The position numbers and the translations under genes were made by a program. Below are positions 6,140-16,993 of a stretch of DNA of 38,848 bases, piece by piece. Source of the stretch: an uncultured Pelagibacteraceae bacterium (GTDB lineage Bacteria > Pseudomonadota > Alphaproteobacteria > Pelagibacterales > Pelagibacteraceae); contig CACAUA010000007.1 of NCBI GenBank assembly GCA_902535625.1, forward strand, positions 1 to 38,848. Reading direction: 5' to 3'. The notes beneath the pieces are model-generated. The model had not been told where the DNA came from and did no database searches. It saw only the letters and a list, made by a program, of their open reading frames with translations. The first letter of the stretch is position 1, and each line of letters opens with the position of its first letter.

Positions 6140-8196
6140 TTTTTTGTTTTTAATAATTCTGTATTTTCTAAATTCAATGCTAAACAAGTAATATCATCTC
6201 TCAATTTATTCGCACCCCAATTTAATTTAGATGCAATTCCCTCAACTATAATTGATGGATTTACTTCATGTAAATTTTTGATTATCTCTTCTACACCTTC
6301 TGCTCCCAATTCCTTTCCATTTTCTAAGTATCCCTCTGTAACACCGTCTGTATAAACTACAAAGGTTTTATCTTTTAGATTGATAGTCTTTGAAACTACC
6401 ATACTTTCTGTAAAATATTTAACTATCCCTATAGGTGGTAGTTCAGATTTTAAAAATTCGAAATTTAAACTTTTATCAAATAACATAATACTTTCATGAC
6501 CTGCATTTACAAATGTAACATCTCCGGTCTCAATATTAAATTTTCCAAAAACAGCTGTTACAAACATTCCTTTAAATTTAGATTCTACTAATTCATTATT
6601 TACTAAATAAACAACTTTCTCTAACGGTATTGATAATTTAGATAATGCTCTAAATGTAGATGATGCTTTCGCCATATACATTCCAGCCTTAACTCCCTTT
6701 CCCGATACATCTGCTAAAGAAAAATAATACTCGTTTTTACCAACATTTATTAAATCATAATAATCACCAGAAACATCTCTTGCTGGAATATTTTTTGCAT
6801 AAAAAAAATTTTGATATTTAGAGATTTCTGGGAATAAACTTTTTTGTACATCTCCAGCTAACTCTCTTTCTTTTAATAATTTCGTCTCTTTCTTTAAATT
6901 TTCTAGTGCAAATTTATTCTCTTGTAAAAATCTAAAATAAAGACCAGTTAAAAACGTTACGAGTAAAATAAATATAGGGTAACTAATATCGATCAATTCT
7001 GCCCTTAAATAATAAAAAGCAAAACCAGTAATTACAATAGAAAAAAAACCTAAAATAAAAACAGGTAAACTATATTTTGGTCTAATTTTTTGGGATAAAA
7101 TAAATATAACTGTAGCTAAAATAATAGTTAATAAAAGTTCTATTAAATAAATTTCTGGATTTCTCAATAAATAAGATTTATCCAATATATTTTCAATTAC
7201 ATTAGCGTGAACCTCTACTCCTGGCATAATAATGCCTAATGGTGTTTTAACTAAATCAAAAAGTCCTTGAGCAGAAGCGCCTATTAAAACATATTTATTT
7301 TCAAATCTTGATCTATCAAAATTGCCCTCAAAAACAGAGCTTGCAGAAATATACTGACTTTGTTGCGGTAATTTATATCTTATCCAAAATAGTCCATTAT
7401 TATCAGTCGAAATTTTATGCGGTCTAACACTTATCTTTTTTATTCCTACCTCATCTAAATTTACAAATAAATTTTTTTGTTTTGAGCCAACTCTGATCAT
7501 TTCAAGCCCCATTGTTGGATAAATTTTTTTATCAAAAGAAACGATCAATGGTAAAGATCTTATAATTCCATCAGTCTGATCCAAAAACGAAATTGAACCC
7601 AATCCTTTGACATTATTTTCAAGTATTTCAAGAGATCCTATAGAATTTGGATAATTATAAATAAATTTATTTGGATCTCCTCCTTTAAATAAAAATCTTG
7701 CTTTAGGTTTACGTTTATAATTTTTAAATGACTTTTCTGTGCTTCCAAGAACAGCAAGAACTGATTTTGAATTTCCTAACTCCTTTGTGAAGTATTCATC
7801 GTGACTCTCTATATTTTTTAATTCATCAATTAGATCTAAAGATTTTAGATCATAGGCTTTAATAAATTCTTCAGGTGTTTGTTTGTCTTTCTCGCTAAAA
7901 AAAACATCAAACCCAATTACTTTTGGGTTAGCTTCGTTTATGTTACTAAGTATTTTTGCAAAAACTGATCTATTCCATGGAAATTGCCCAAATTTAGATA
8001 AGCTTTTCTCATCTATATCTACAATAATGACATCTGAGTTCTGTTTTCTTAAAGGAAATATCTTCTGGTATAAATCAAAACTCAGAAAAGAAACAGATTT
8101 AACTATGTTGGGATTGCTAATTTTTAAAGATATCAAAAGAATTAAAATCAAAACATATGTTAGATAATTACCATATTTTGGGACAAAAGATTTCAC
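6136..8196 (-). CDS. CHASE2-domain membrane sensor with PP2C (RsbU/SpoIIE-type) phosphatase
   Basis: A 686-residue inner-membrane signalling protein. An N-terminal hydrophobic segment (about 10-26) leads into a periplasmic CHASE2 domain (about 30-335) with its hallmark VIIVDIDEKSLSKFGQFPW at 56-74 and VIGFDVFFSE at 93-102. Three transmembrane helices follow (about 350-367, 376-396, 404-421), then a short coiled linker and a cytoplasmic PP2C/SpoIIE domain (about 445-685) with SGDYYD, LADVSGKG, NAGHE, YTDGVTEG and DDITCLAL. The start is GTG at 8196 with no clear Shine-Dalgarno site. It probably senses something in the periplasm and dephosphorylates a cytoplasmic phosphoprotein. It is first in a translationally coupled operon (ATGA overlap with the next gene), 78 bp downstream of rodA. 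Confidence 0.9.
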   Translation of the reverse strand: MKSFVPKYGNYLTYVLILILLISLKISNPNIVKSVSFLSFDLYQKIFPLRKQNSDVIIVDIDEKSLSKFGQFPWNRSVFAKILSNINEANPKVIGFDVFFSEKDKQTPEEFIKAYDLKSLDLIDELKNIESHDEYFTKELGNSKSVLAVLGSTEKSFKNYKRKPKARFLFKGGDPNKFIYNYPNSIGSLEILENNVKGLGSISFLDQTDGIIRSLPLIVSFDKKIYPTMGLEMIRVGSKQKNLFVNLDEVGIKKISVRPHKISTDNNGLFWIRYKLPQQSQYISASSVFEGNFDRSRFENKYVLIGASAQGLFDLVKTPLGIIMPGVEVHANVIENILDKSYLLRNPEIYLIELLLTIILATVIFILSQKIRPKYSLPVFILGFFSIVITGFAFYYLRAELIDISYPIFILLVTFLTGLYFRFLQENKFALENLKKETKLLKERELAGDVQKSLFPEISKYQNFFYAKNIPARDVSGDYYDLINVGKNEYYFSLADVSGKGVKAGMYMAKASSTFRALSKLSIPLEKVVYLVNNELVESKFKGMFVTAVFGKFNIETGDVTFVNAGHESIMLFDKSLNFEFLKSELPPIGIVKYFTESMVVSKTINLKDKTFVVYTDGVTEGYLENGKELGAEGVEEIIKNLHEVNPSIIVEGIASKLNWGANKLRDDITCLALNLENTELLKTKK

Positions 8197-8274
8197 AATT
8201 AAAATTAATCTTGATTAAGCACAATGTAAAGAATTCAAATAACAAAAGAATATGAATAAGACAAAGAATTTGAA

Positions 8275-9405
8275 TTAATAAACTGATATTTGTTCTTGAT
8301 TATAAATTTTACAACTCATTACAATACTAAGTCCTAACATAATTGATAGTAAAGATGATCCTCCATAAGACATAATTGGCAAAGGAGCTCCTACTATTGG
8401 AAGCATTCCAAGAACCATAGCAATATTAACAAACACATAAAGGAAAATTGCAGTAGCAAAACCAAAACAATATAATTTTGCAAAAAAACTTCTTGAAACT
8501 AAGCCAACATTAATAATTCTATAAATTAATAAAATATATAAAAATAAAAGTATTATTGATCCTAAAAAACCAAATTCTTCTGAAAAAAGAGTGAAAATAA
8601 AGTCAGTATGTTTTTCAGGTAAAAATTCTAAATAACTTTGTGTTCCTTTTAAAAATCCTTTTCCAAAAAAACCACCTGAGCCAATAGCTATTTTAGATTG
8701 AATTATTTGATATCCTGCTCCCAAAGGATCTCTATCAGGATTAAAGAAAGTTAGAATTCTAGATTTTTGATAAGGTTTTAAAACGGATATAGCAAAAGGT
8801 AGTGAGACTAATAACAATAATCCTGAGTAAACAAAGTATTTAATATTTAATCCTGCCAGCCATATTATAGCAATACCACTTCCTGCAATTAAAATAGAAG
8901 TTCCTAAATCAGGCTGCTGTATTACAAGATAACAAGGAATTATTAAAAGTATAATTGGTTGAATTAAAAACTTATAGCTTTGAATATCTGAGCTTTGAAT
9001 TCTATGATAATATCTTGCAAAACATATTATCACAGCAATTTTCATTAATTCTGACGGTTGTAAATTTAAAAAGTATAAATTTATCCATCTTGTTGCACCA
9101 GATGCTGAAATTCCAAAAAATAAAACTGTTATTAATAAAATTAATCCAACAATATAAAATAAATAAGCATTTTTATACCAAGTTGAAACTCTCACAAAAG
9201 ATAAAACCAAAAATAAACTAAAAAATACGGATAATCTAATTATATGATTTTTTGTGTAAAAAGAAAATTTACCTCCTTCAGTAGAGTAAATTGCAAATAC
9301 ACTAATTGATCCTATAGCAATTATTAGCAAGATTAATAAATAATCAATAGATCTTAATTTATCAAAAAAACTATAATTGCTAGCTTGTATTCTCTCTCTT
9401 AACAT
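8275..9405 (-). CDS. rodA: rod-shape peptidoglycan glycosyltransferase RodA
   Basis: A 376-residue SEDS-family polytopic membrane protein (about ten transmembrane helices) that polymerises lipid II for lateral wall growth with its cognate PBP2. Family motifs include NLQPSELMKIAVI, QQPDLGTSI, the PEKHTDFIF...EEFGFLG segment in the large extracellular loop, and the C-terminal GAPLPIMSYGGSS. The start codon overlaps the PBP2 stop by one base (TAATG), which together with the operon order mreBCD-mrdA-rodA distinguishes it from the homologous division protein FtsW. It is the last gene of the rod-complex block. Confidence 0.95.
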   Translation of the reverse strand: MLRERIQASNYSFFDKLRSIDYLLILLIIAIGSISVFAIYSTEGGKFSFYTKNHIIRLSVFFSLFLVLSFVRVSTWYKNAYLFYIVGLILLITVLFFGISASGATRWINLYFLNLQPSELMKIAVIICFARYYHRIQSSDIQSYKFLIQPIILLIIPCYLVIQQPDLGTSILIAGSGIAIIWLAGLNIKYFVYSGLLLLVSLPFAISVLKPYQKSRILTFFNPDRDPLGAGYQIIQSKIAIGSGGFFGKGFLKGTQSYLEFLPEKHTDFIFTLFSEEFGFLGSIILLFLYILLIYRIINVGLVSRSFFAKLYCFGFATAIFLYVFVNIAMVLGMLPIVGAPLPIMSYGGSSLLSIMLGLSIVMSCKIYNQEQISVY

Positions 9406-11354
9406 TATGCTAAACTTGTATTTCCATTATTAAATTGTTCTCTTAATTTATGTCTATCAATAATTCTTTTAATCAATTTACTTGCAAGCGGAGCTGCAGC
9501 TTTACTTCCAGAGCCTCCATGTTCAATAATTACACTTATTGCATATCTTGGATCTTTGTATGGAGCAAAAGCTACATATAATGCATGATCTCTTTTTTTG
9601 TATTCAATTTGATCAGTATCTAAATCTAGTTCTCTATCAAGATCAGTAATTCTTCTTACCTGAGATGTTCCAGTTTTACCAGCAAACTGATACTTGGGAT
9701 CGTCGTATCGAGATTTGTATGAAGTTCCATATTGTTCATTTGTAGAACCATACATCGCATCTAATACAAAATTAATATTAGACTTTTTGTGATACATTCT
9801 TTGGTAATATTCAACGTTTATATCATCTAAGTAATTTCTTTCATGCAAAGGGAAACTAGATTGATCTAATTTAATTTTATTTATTACATCCTTATAATTT
9901 ATAGTTTCATCTTTAATTATATGAGGTTTTATTTTGTATCCTCCATTTGCAATTTGTGCTGTCATTAGACAAAGTTGAAGCGGTGTAGTCTGTATATAAC
10001 CTTGTCCTATACCGTTGATGACAGTTTCTCCTAAATACCAACTTTGCTCTAATGCACGTCTTTTCCATTTCGTATCTGGAACTAATCCGTTTTTTTCGTC
10101 ATTATAAACTTCTCCAAGTACATTGGTTCCAAGCCCATATCTTTTTGCAATAATAGATAATTTATCAACACCAAGTAATCTTGCCATTTCATAAAAGTAA
10201 ATATCACAAGATTGTTTGACAGCATTTCTCAACTTCATATACCCATGACCCTCTTTTTTCCAACAATGATATTTTACTCCGTATAGTTCGTATGGATGCT
10301 TATGACCTTTACATCTTATTGTTTTATTGGGATCTAATATGCCATATTCTAAAGCTGCTAGAGCAACTAATGGCTTAAACGTTGATCCAGGAGAATAAAG
10401 ACCAGCAATAGATTTATTTATCAAAGGTTTTAAAGGATTATTTCTGATTTCTTGCCAATCTTTCTGATTAATTCCGTGAGTAAATTTGTTTGGATCATAT
10501 GTTGGTGATGATGCCATTGCAACTACTTCTCCAGTATAAATATCCATTGCACATATTGAACCTGCTTTTCCTTTAAGTAGCTCTTGGGCGTATTTTTGAA
10601 TTTCTATATCTATAGTTAAGTTTACTTTATTGCCCTGTCTTTCTTTAATATAATCTATTTGACTGATTCTTTTACCAGATGCATTAACTTCATATCTTTT
10701 AATACCGTAATTACCTATTAACATTTTTTCTTGTGAATTTTCTATCCCATATTTTCCAACTTTTAGACCTGGAACAAAATTTTCTTTTATCTCAGGTTTT
10801 TCAAGATCTTTTGGACTAGCGTCGCCAACATAACCAACTACATGTACTAAATCATTTGCATATGGATAAAACCTGGATGTCGACAATACAGGTTTTGCAC
10901 CTTCTAATTCATGTAAATATAAATTGATTTTTGAAAATTGTTCCCAAGTTAAATTATCCGAAACTACTAATGTATCCCAAGGTTTTAGTCTTTCCTTTTT
11001 TTTATATAATTTTTTAACTTTAAACTGATCTAATCCAATTATATTTTTGATCTTAAACATTGTTAGATCAAAATCATTAATTTCATCTAATATTAAGTGT
11101 AGCTGAAAAACTCTATCGTTACTTGCTAGCACTTTATTAAAGTTATCTACAATTATTCCTCTCTGAGGAGGCGTTTTCCACTCACGTATTCTATTTTTAT
11201 CAGATAAGATTTCATATTTTTCCCTATCAGAAATTTGTAAATTATATAATCTTGATGAAATACCAGCAAAAAGTAATATCTTTGCTGCAGCTAATATAAA
11301 CATCCTTCTTGTTATAACTCTACCCTTCTCTATGTTTCTTCCTCTATTCAACAT
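9405..11354 (-). CDS. mrdA: penicillin-binding protein 2 (peptidoglycan transpeptidase of the rod complex)
   Basis: A 649-residue class B PBP. A single N-terminal membrane anchor (about 19-37) is followed by the dimerisation/pedestal domain beginning at TPPQRGIIVD, and then the transpeptidase domain with the active-site SxxK at Ser324-Lys327 (SPGSTFKP), the SxN-type motif SCD near 375, and KTGTSQ near 575. It cross-links peptidoglycan made by RodA during elongation. It overlaps mreD by 11 bp upstream and rodA by 1 bp downstream, so the pair is translated together. Length and motifs are normal for alphaproteobacterial PBP2. Confidence 0.95.
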   Translation of the reverse strand: MLNRGRNIEKGRVITRRMFILAAAKILLFAGISSRLYNLQISDREKYEILSDKNRIREWKTPPQRGIIVDNFNKVLASNDRVFQLHLILDEINDFDLTMFKIKNIIGLDQFKVKKLYKKKERLKPWDTLVVSDNLTWEQFSKINLYLHELEGAKPVLSTSRFYPYANDLVHVVGYVGDASPKDLEKPEIKENFVPGLKVGKYGIENSQEKMLIGNYGIKRYEVNASGKRISQIDYIKERQGNKVNLTIDIEIQKYAQELLKGKAGSICAMDIYTGEVVAMASSPTYDPNKFTHGINQKDWQEIRNNPLKPLINKSIAGLYSPGSTFKPLVALAALEYGILDPNKTIRCKGHKHPYELYGVKYHCWKKEGHGYMKLRNAVKQSCDIYFYEMARLLGVDKLSIIAKRYGLGTNVLGEVYNDEKNGLVPDTKWKRRALEQSWYLGETVINGIGQGYIQTTPLQLCLMTAQIANGGYKIKPHIIKDETINYKDVINKIKLDQSSFPLHERNYLDDINVEYYQRMYHKKSNINFVLDAMYGSTNEQYGTSYKSRYDDPKYQFAGKTGTSQVRRITDLDRELDLDTDQIEYKKRDHALYVAFAPYKDPRYAISVIIEHGGSGSKAAAPLASKLIKRIIDRHKLREQFNNGNTSLA

Positions 11355-11865
11355 TTTCTTGTTTTAAACCTAGTAAATAAATTTGATTAAATAATTTTGC
11401 TACTGCTGGATAAATTAAAAATGAAAAAAAGGCTGTTGACATTAAAGTCCCATAACTAATACTTCCATCAAAGAAAATTGCTAATACCGTAAAATGTATT
11501 GAGCTGACAATTAATATTGCGATAAAAAATAATATCCAATCATAAATTAAATTGGGAACAAGAGTTCTTGCCCTAAAAAAAGATGCAATAACACATAGTA
11601 AAAGATAATTTATTGATGAAACTCCAATAGGTAGATTTTGTACAACATCATTGATTACACCTGCAAAAAAAATTAGGCCATAACCAAGCATCTCGGGTTT
11701 CCTTAAAACCCAATAAAAAACAATTAAGTGAATAAAATTAAAAGATATATTAATTTTGAAAATCTGGAATGAAAATGAATATCCTGTCAAAGCAAAGAAA
11801 AATAATAAAATAATTGGAAAACCATTTAATAAAAATTGATAAAATTTTATATCTCCTCTAGCCAT
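11344..11865 (-). CDS. mreD: rod-shape-determining membrane protein MreD
   Basis: A 173-residue, almost entirely hydrophobic protein with five or six predicted transmembrane segments. The family diverges rapidly; the supported features are the LRKPEMLGYGLIFFAGVINDVVQNLPIGVSS segment (the conserved 'G...D...g.plG' part) and the position between mreC and mrdA. MreD helps couple cytoplasmic MreB filaments to the RodA/PBP2 synthase. The start is one base after the mreC stop, and the 3' end overlaps mrdA by 11 bp. Confidence 0.88.
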   Translation of the reverse strand: MARGDIKFYQFLLNGFPIILLFFFALTGYSFSFQIFKINISFNFIHLIVFYWVLRKPEMLGYGLIFFAGVINDVVQNLPIGVSSINYLLLCVIASFFRARTLVPNLIYDWILFFIAILIVSSIHFTVLAIFFDGSISYGTLMSTAFFSFLIYPAVAKLFNQIYLLGLKQENVE

Positions 11866-11866
11866 T

Positions 11867-12703
11867 TTACTTATTTACCTGAACATAATTTAGTTGATTT
11901 AAGTTACTGTAAAACTTTACATACTTTTTATTTTCTTTAATTATTATTTTTCCAACAGGAATTGATGCTGGAATTGTACCATCAGAACCTGATGTGTATA
12001 CAATTTCATTCTCTTTAATTTGATTTTCTTTTGGTAAATACTCTAATTCCGCATACTCATCATTTCCATTTCCTGAGAGTATTGCATTAATTCCACTTGG
12101 TTCAATAATTATTGGAATTTTGCTGTTAAGATCATTGGCCAGCAATACTCTTGAACTTAAAAAGTTTACATTTACAACCTTTCCGATGTAATATAGTCGA
12201 TCTTTGACAGCAGATCCTAATTTAACTCCATTTTTTTGACCTTTGTTAATTATTAAAGATTTTAAGTAAGGACTTTGTTTATCCAATAAAATCTTGGTTA
12301 ACATATACTCTTTTGAAAAAAGATCTCTTTCCTCTATCAATTTTTTTAGAAGAGCATTTTCTGATTTATAAAAATCAACTTCTTTTCTTAGTGAGTTAAG
12401 ATCAAGGTCTTTATCTCTTAAAACTGAAAATTCTTCATACATGCTCATATGATCTTGAAAGAGATAATATTTATCTTTTACATATTTGAATGGGCTGGAT
12501 GCAACATATGAACCTCTAAATATTATATCCTTCGTGATAGATCTAAATTGATTAACTGGGCCAGTTTTAAAATACTCTAATGATAAAACTAAAATAGATA
12601 TAATTAATAGAGTGAATAAGGAAAACTTTTGCCTATTTCCTTTTTTTAAAAATGCTGAACGAATAGCAATAATAAAATCGTCTCTACTCGACTCTGTTGA
12701 CAT
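11867..12703 (-). CDS. mreC: rod-shape-determining protein MreC
   Basis: A 278-residue bitopic protein: a short cytoplasmic N-terminus, one transmembrane helix (about 28-46), a coiled-coil stretch (about 85-125: YEEFSVLRDKDLDLNSLRKE...), then the beta-rich periplasmic domain (about 130-275) with INKGQKNGVKLGSAVKD and a C-terminal VGKI segment. It binds PBP2 and activates RodA/PBP2. It sits 5 bp after mreB and 1 bp before mreD. The N-terminus (MSTESSRDDFIIAIRSAF) resembles the alphaproteobacterial form. Confidence 0.93.
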   Translation of the reverse strand: MSTESSRDDFIIAIRSAFLKKGNRQKFSLFTLLIISILVLSLEYFKTGPVNQFRSITKDIIFRGSYVASSPFKYVKDKYYLFQDHMSMYEEFSVLRDKDLDLNSLRKEVDFYKSENALLKKLIEERDLFSKEYMLTKILLDKQSPYLKSLIINKGQKNGVKLGSAVKDRLYYIGKVVNVNFLSSRVLLANDLNSKIPIIIEPSGINAILSGNGNDEYAELEYLPKENQIKENEIVYTSGSDGTIPASIPVGKIIIKENKKYVKFYSNLNQLNYVQVNK

Positions 12704-12708
12704 AATAT

Positions 12709-13740
<1,032 letters not shown>

Positions 13741-13744
13741 TTAA

Positions 13745-15319
13745 TTATATTCCTTTCACTTTTTGATGTTTAATATTTTGAGAAGGTGCTTTTTTCTCAC
13801 GTTTTATAAGCATTTTATTCAATGCATTTAGATATGCGTTCGCTGATGCGACTAAAGTATCTGTGTCAGCCGATTGTCCTACTGTTGTCCTATCATTTTC
13901 CTCAATTTTTACACTAACAGTTGCTTGAGCATCTGTACCTTCGGTTACTGCATGAACTTGATATAAAGATAATTTTACATCATGAGGAAATAATTTTTTT
14001 ATACATTTAAATATTGCATCAACTGGTCCATCCCCTGTTTCAGTTGTATTTTTAATATCACCGTAAACATCTAATGTCATTTCAGCTTTTTGTGGTTCCC
14101 CTGTGCCAGCAAATACTTTTAAAGATTTTAAATTAATCGCATTTATTTTATTATCTACAATTAAACTATCATCAACTAACGCCACTATATCTTCATCGTA
14201 TATATGTTTTTTTTTATCAGCTAAAACTTTAAATTTTCCAAAAGCAGCTTGGATGATATCATCTGTAAGATCTGAATAACCTAAGTCAGATAATTTGTCT
14301 TTAAAAGCATGTCGTCCTGAATGTTTACCCATAACAAGTGAGGTTTTCTTGACACCTACACTTTCTGGAGTCATAATTTCATAAGTTTCTCTATTCTTTA
14401 ACATTCCATCTTGATGAATTCCTGACTCATGAGCAAAAGCGTTTTTTCCAACTATTGCTTTATTAAATTGAACCGGAAAACCAGTTGCATTTGAAACTAT
14501 TTTGGAAGCTTTACTTATTAATTCTGTTTTAATGCCTGTATTGTATGGCATCAAATCATTTCTAGTTTTAATTGCCATAACTACTTCTTCTAATGCAGCA
14601 TTACCTGCTCTTTCACCGATTCCATTAATTGTACACTCTATTTGTCTAACGCCCTCTGAAACTCCAGCTAATGCATTTGCTACTGCTAAGCCAAGATCAT
14701 TGTGACAGTGTGCAGATAATATTGCTTTGTCTATGTTTGGAACATTATTCTTTAGATGTTTAATTGTTTTTGCAAATTCTTCTGGAATAGAATAGCCAAC
14801 TGTATCTGGAATATTTATAGTTTTGGCTCCACAATTAATTGCAAGTTCGACTGTTTTACACATAAAATCCATATCAGTTCTAGTTCCATCTTCACATGAC
14901 CACTCAACATCATCAGTAAAGTTTCTTGCATAAGTAACGCTTTCTTTAATTGCATCTAGAACCTGCTCGTTTGTCATTTCAAGTTTGTGTTTCATATGTA
15001 ATGGACTTGTAGAAATAAAAGTATGGATTCTAAATCTTGGTGCATGTTTCAGTGACTCATGACACGCATCAATATCCTTTTTTAGTGCTCTTGAAAGACC
15101 ACATGGAATTGAGTTTTTCATTATTTTACTTATTTCAGAGACTGCCTCAAAATCTCCTGGCGATGCTATTGGAAAACCTGCTTCAACAATATCAATTCCC
15201 ATTTCATCAAATACTCTTGATATCTGAATTTTTTCTTCGACACTCATTGATGCACCTGGCGATTGTTCGCCATCTCGCATAGTCGTATCAAATATGTATA
15301 ATTTTTCTTTATCTGACAT
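13745..15319 (-). CDS. leuA: 2-isopropylmalate synthase
   Basis: LeuA condenses 2-ketoisovalerate with acetyl-CoA, the first committed step of leucine synthesis. The HMG-CoA-lyase-like TIM barrel starts with DTTMRDGEQSPGASMS, the metal-binding HxH is in LSAHCHNDLGLAVANALAG, and GERAGNAALEEVVMA follows. The C-terminal allosteric domain (about 395-510) contains GTGEPQKAEMTLDV and GDGPVDAIFK, so leucine feedback is likely. I chose the ATG at 15319 (524 residues, MSDKEK...); an in-frame ATG at 15340 would add seven residues but lies in the right arm of a hairpin. It follows ilvC by about 85 bp and is followed closely by mreB. Confidence 0.94.
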   Translation of the reverse strand: MSDKEKLYIFDTTMRDGEQSPGASMSVEEKIQISRVFDEMGIDIVEAGFPIASPGDFEAVSEISKIMKNSIPCGLSRALKKDIDACHESLKHAPRFRIHTFISTSPLHMKHKLEMTNEQVLDAIKESVTYARNFTDDVEWSCEDGTRTDMDFMCKTVELAINCGAKTINIPDTVGYSIPEEFAKTIKHLKNNVPNIDKAILSAHCHNDLGLAVANALAGVSEGVRQIECTINGIGERAGNAALEEVVMAIKTRNDLMPYNTGIKTELISKASKIVSNATGFPVQFNKAIVGKNAFAHESGIHQDGMLKNRETYEIMTPESVGVKKTSLVMGKHSGRHAFKDKLSDLGYSDLTDDIIQAAFGKFKVLADKKKHIYDEDIVALVDDSLIVDNKINAINLKSLKVFAGTGEPQKAEMTLDVYGDIKNTTETGDGPVDAIFKCIKKLFPHDVKLSLYQVHAVTEGTDAQATVSVKIEENDRTTVGQSADTDTLVASANAYLNALNKMLIKREKKAPSQNIKHQKVKGI

Positions 15320-15334
15320 TGTATTTTTTAGCTC

Positions 15335-15351
15335 GAGCATAATACATGCTC
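15335..15351 (-). promoter_or_regulatory. hairpin over the alternative leuA start codon
   Basis: GAGCAT and ATGCTC form a six-base-pair perfect stem with a five-base loop; beyond two A/G mismatches the pairing resumes for three more pairs. On the minus strand the right arm contains the upstream in-frame ATG of leuA and the left arm contains a GAGAG sequence that could act as its ribosome binding site. The stem is followed by an A-run on the minus strand and by no T-run on either side, so it is not a terminator. A role in leuA translation is possible but unproven. Confidence 0.4.
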
Positions 15352-15403
15352 TCGCTCAGATTGCAAAATAATTTAGGAGAATTAGCCCAATTTTAGCATC
15401 TAG

Positions 15404-16444
<1,041 letters not shown>

Positions 16445-16993
16445 TTATTTAAATATTTCTGCACCTCTTGTCATAGCTACGGCTCCTGTTCTTGAAACAC
16501 TCACCAATCCAAATTTTTTTAAATCCTTTGACATTTTGTCTATTTCTCGTCTTAAAGCTGTTATTTGAATAACATTAGATTTTTTTGTTTTGTCTAGTAA
16601 TACAGGATTGTATTTTTTACAGGCTTTCAATGCACTTTCTAATTTATTATTTGGACCAACAATTTTAAATAATGCCATCTCCTTAAAGATTACTGCTTTA
16701 TCTTCTCTTTTAAAATCTGCAACTTTATGAACAGGTACAAGTTTTCTTAACTGAAGCTTAATTTGATTAACAACTTGTGGTGTTCCTGTAGTTACAATTG
16801 TTATCCTTGATATTTTTAATTTTTCATCAACTTGGGCGACTGCTAAAGACTCAATATTATAACCTCTACCAGAAAATAGACCGACTACTCTAGCCAATAC
16901 ACCAGCTTCATTATCTACCCAAACTACTATAATATGGGTATCAAATTTCTCTTTTTTATTTGAAAAACTATACGCTGATTTTGAATTAGGCAT
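16445..16993 (-). CDS. ilvN: acetolactate synthase small (regulatory) subunit
   Basis: A 182-residue regulatory subunit of acetohydroxyacid synthase. The N-terminal ACT domain (about 17-95) shows the valine-binding pattern VVWVDNEAGVLARVVGLFSGRGYNIESLAVA; a C-terminal domain (about 100-175) follows with the family's FGLVSVSRTGAVAMTRG end. It raises activity of and confers valine feedback on the large subunit. The first base of its start codon is shared with the end of ilvB (1-bp overlap), giving stoichiometric coupling. The length is typical of the IlvH/IlvN family. Confidence 0.95.
   Translation of the reverse strand: MPNSKSAYSFSNKKEKFDTHIIVVWVDNEAGVLARVVGLFSGRGYNIESLAVAQVDEKLKISRITIVTTGTPQVVNQIKLQLRKLVPVHKVADFKREDKAVIFKEMALFKIVGPNNKLESALKACKKYNPVLLDKTKKSNVIQITALRREIDKMSKDLKKFGLVSVSRTGAVAMTRGAEIFK

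Noticed and set aside
6140-6187. A longer barrel protein starting at 6187
   Set aside because: The extra 16 residues are basic and lie before a clear signal peptide; the ATG at 6139 forms an ATGA overlap with the upstream stop.
8202-8230. A TTTACA / TAATTT pair, 17 bases apart, upstream of the CHASE2 gene on the minus strand
   Set aside because: The -10 element matches only 3 of 6 positions and would start transcription on the GTG start codon; too weak to list as a promoter.
15335-15351. The leuA hairpin as a terminator for ilvC
   Set aside because: On the minus strand it is followed by an A-run, not a T-run, and the stem is short; it is better viewed as a translation-level structure.
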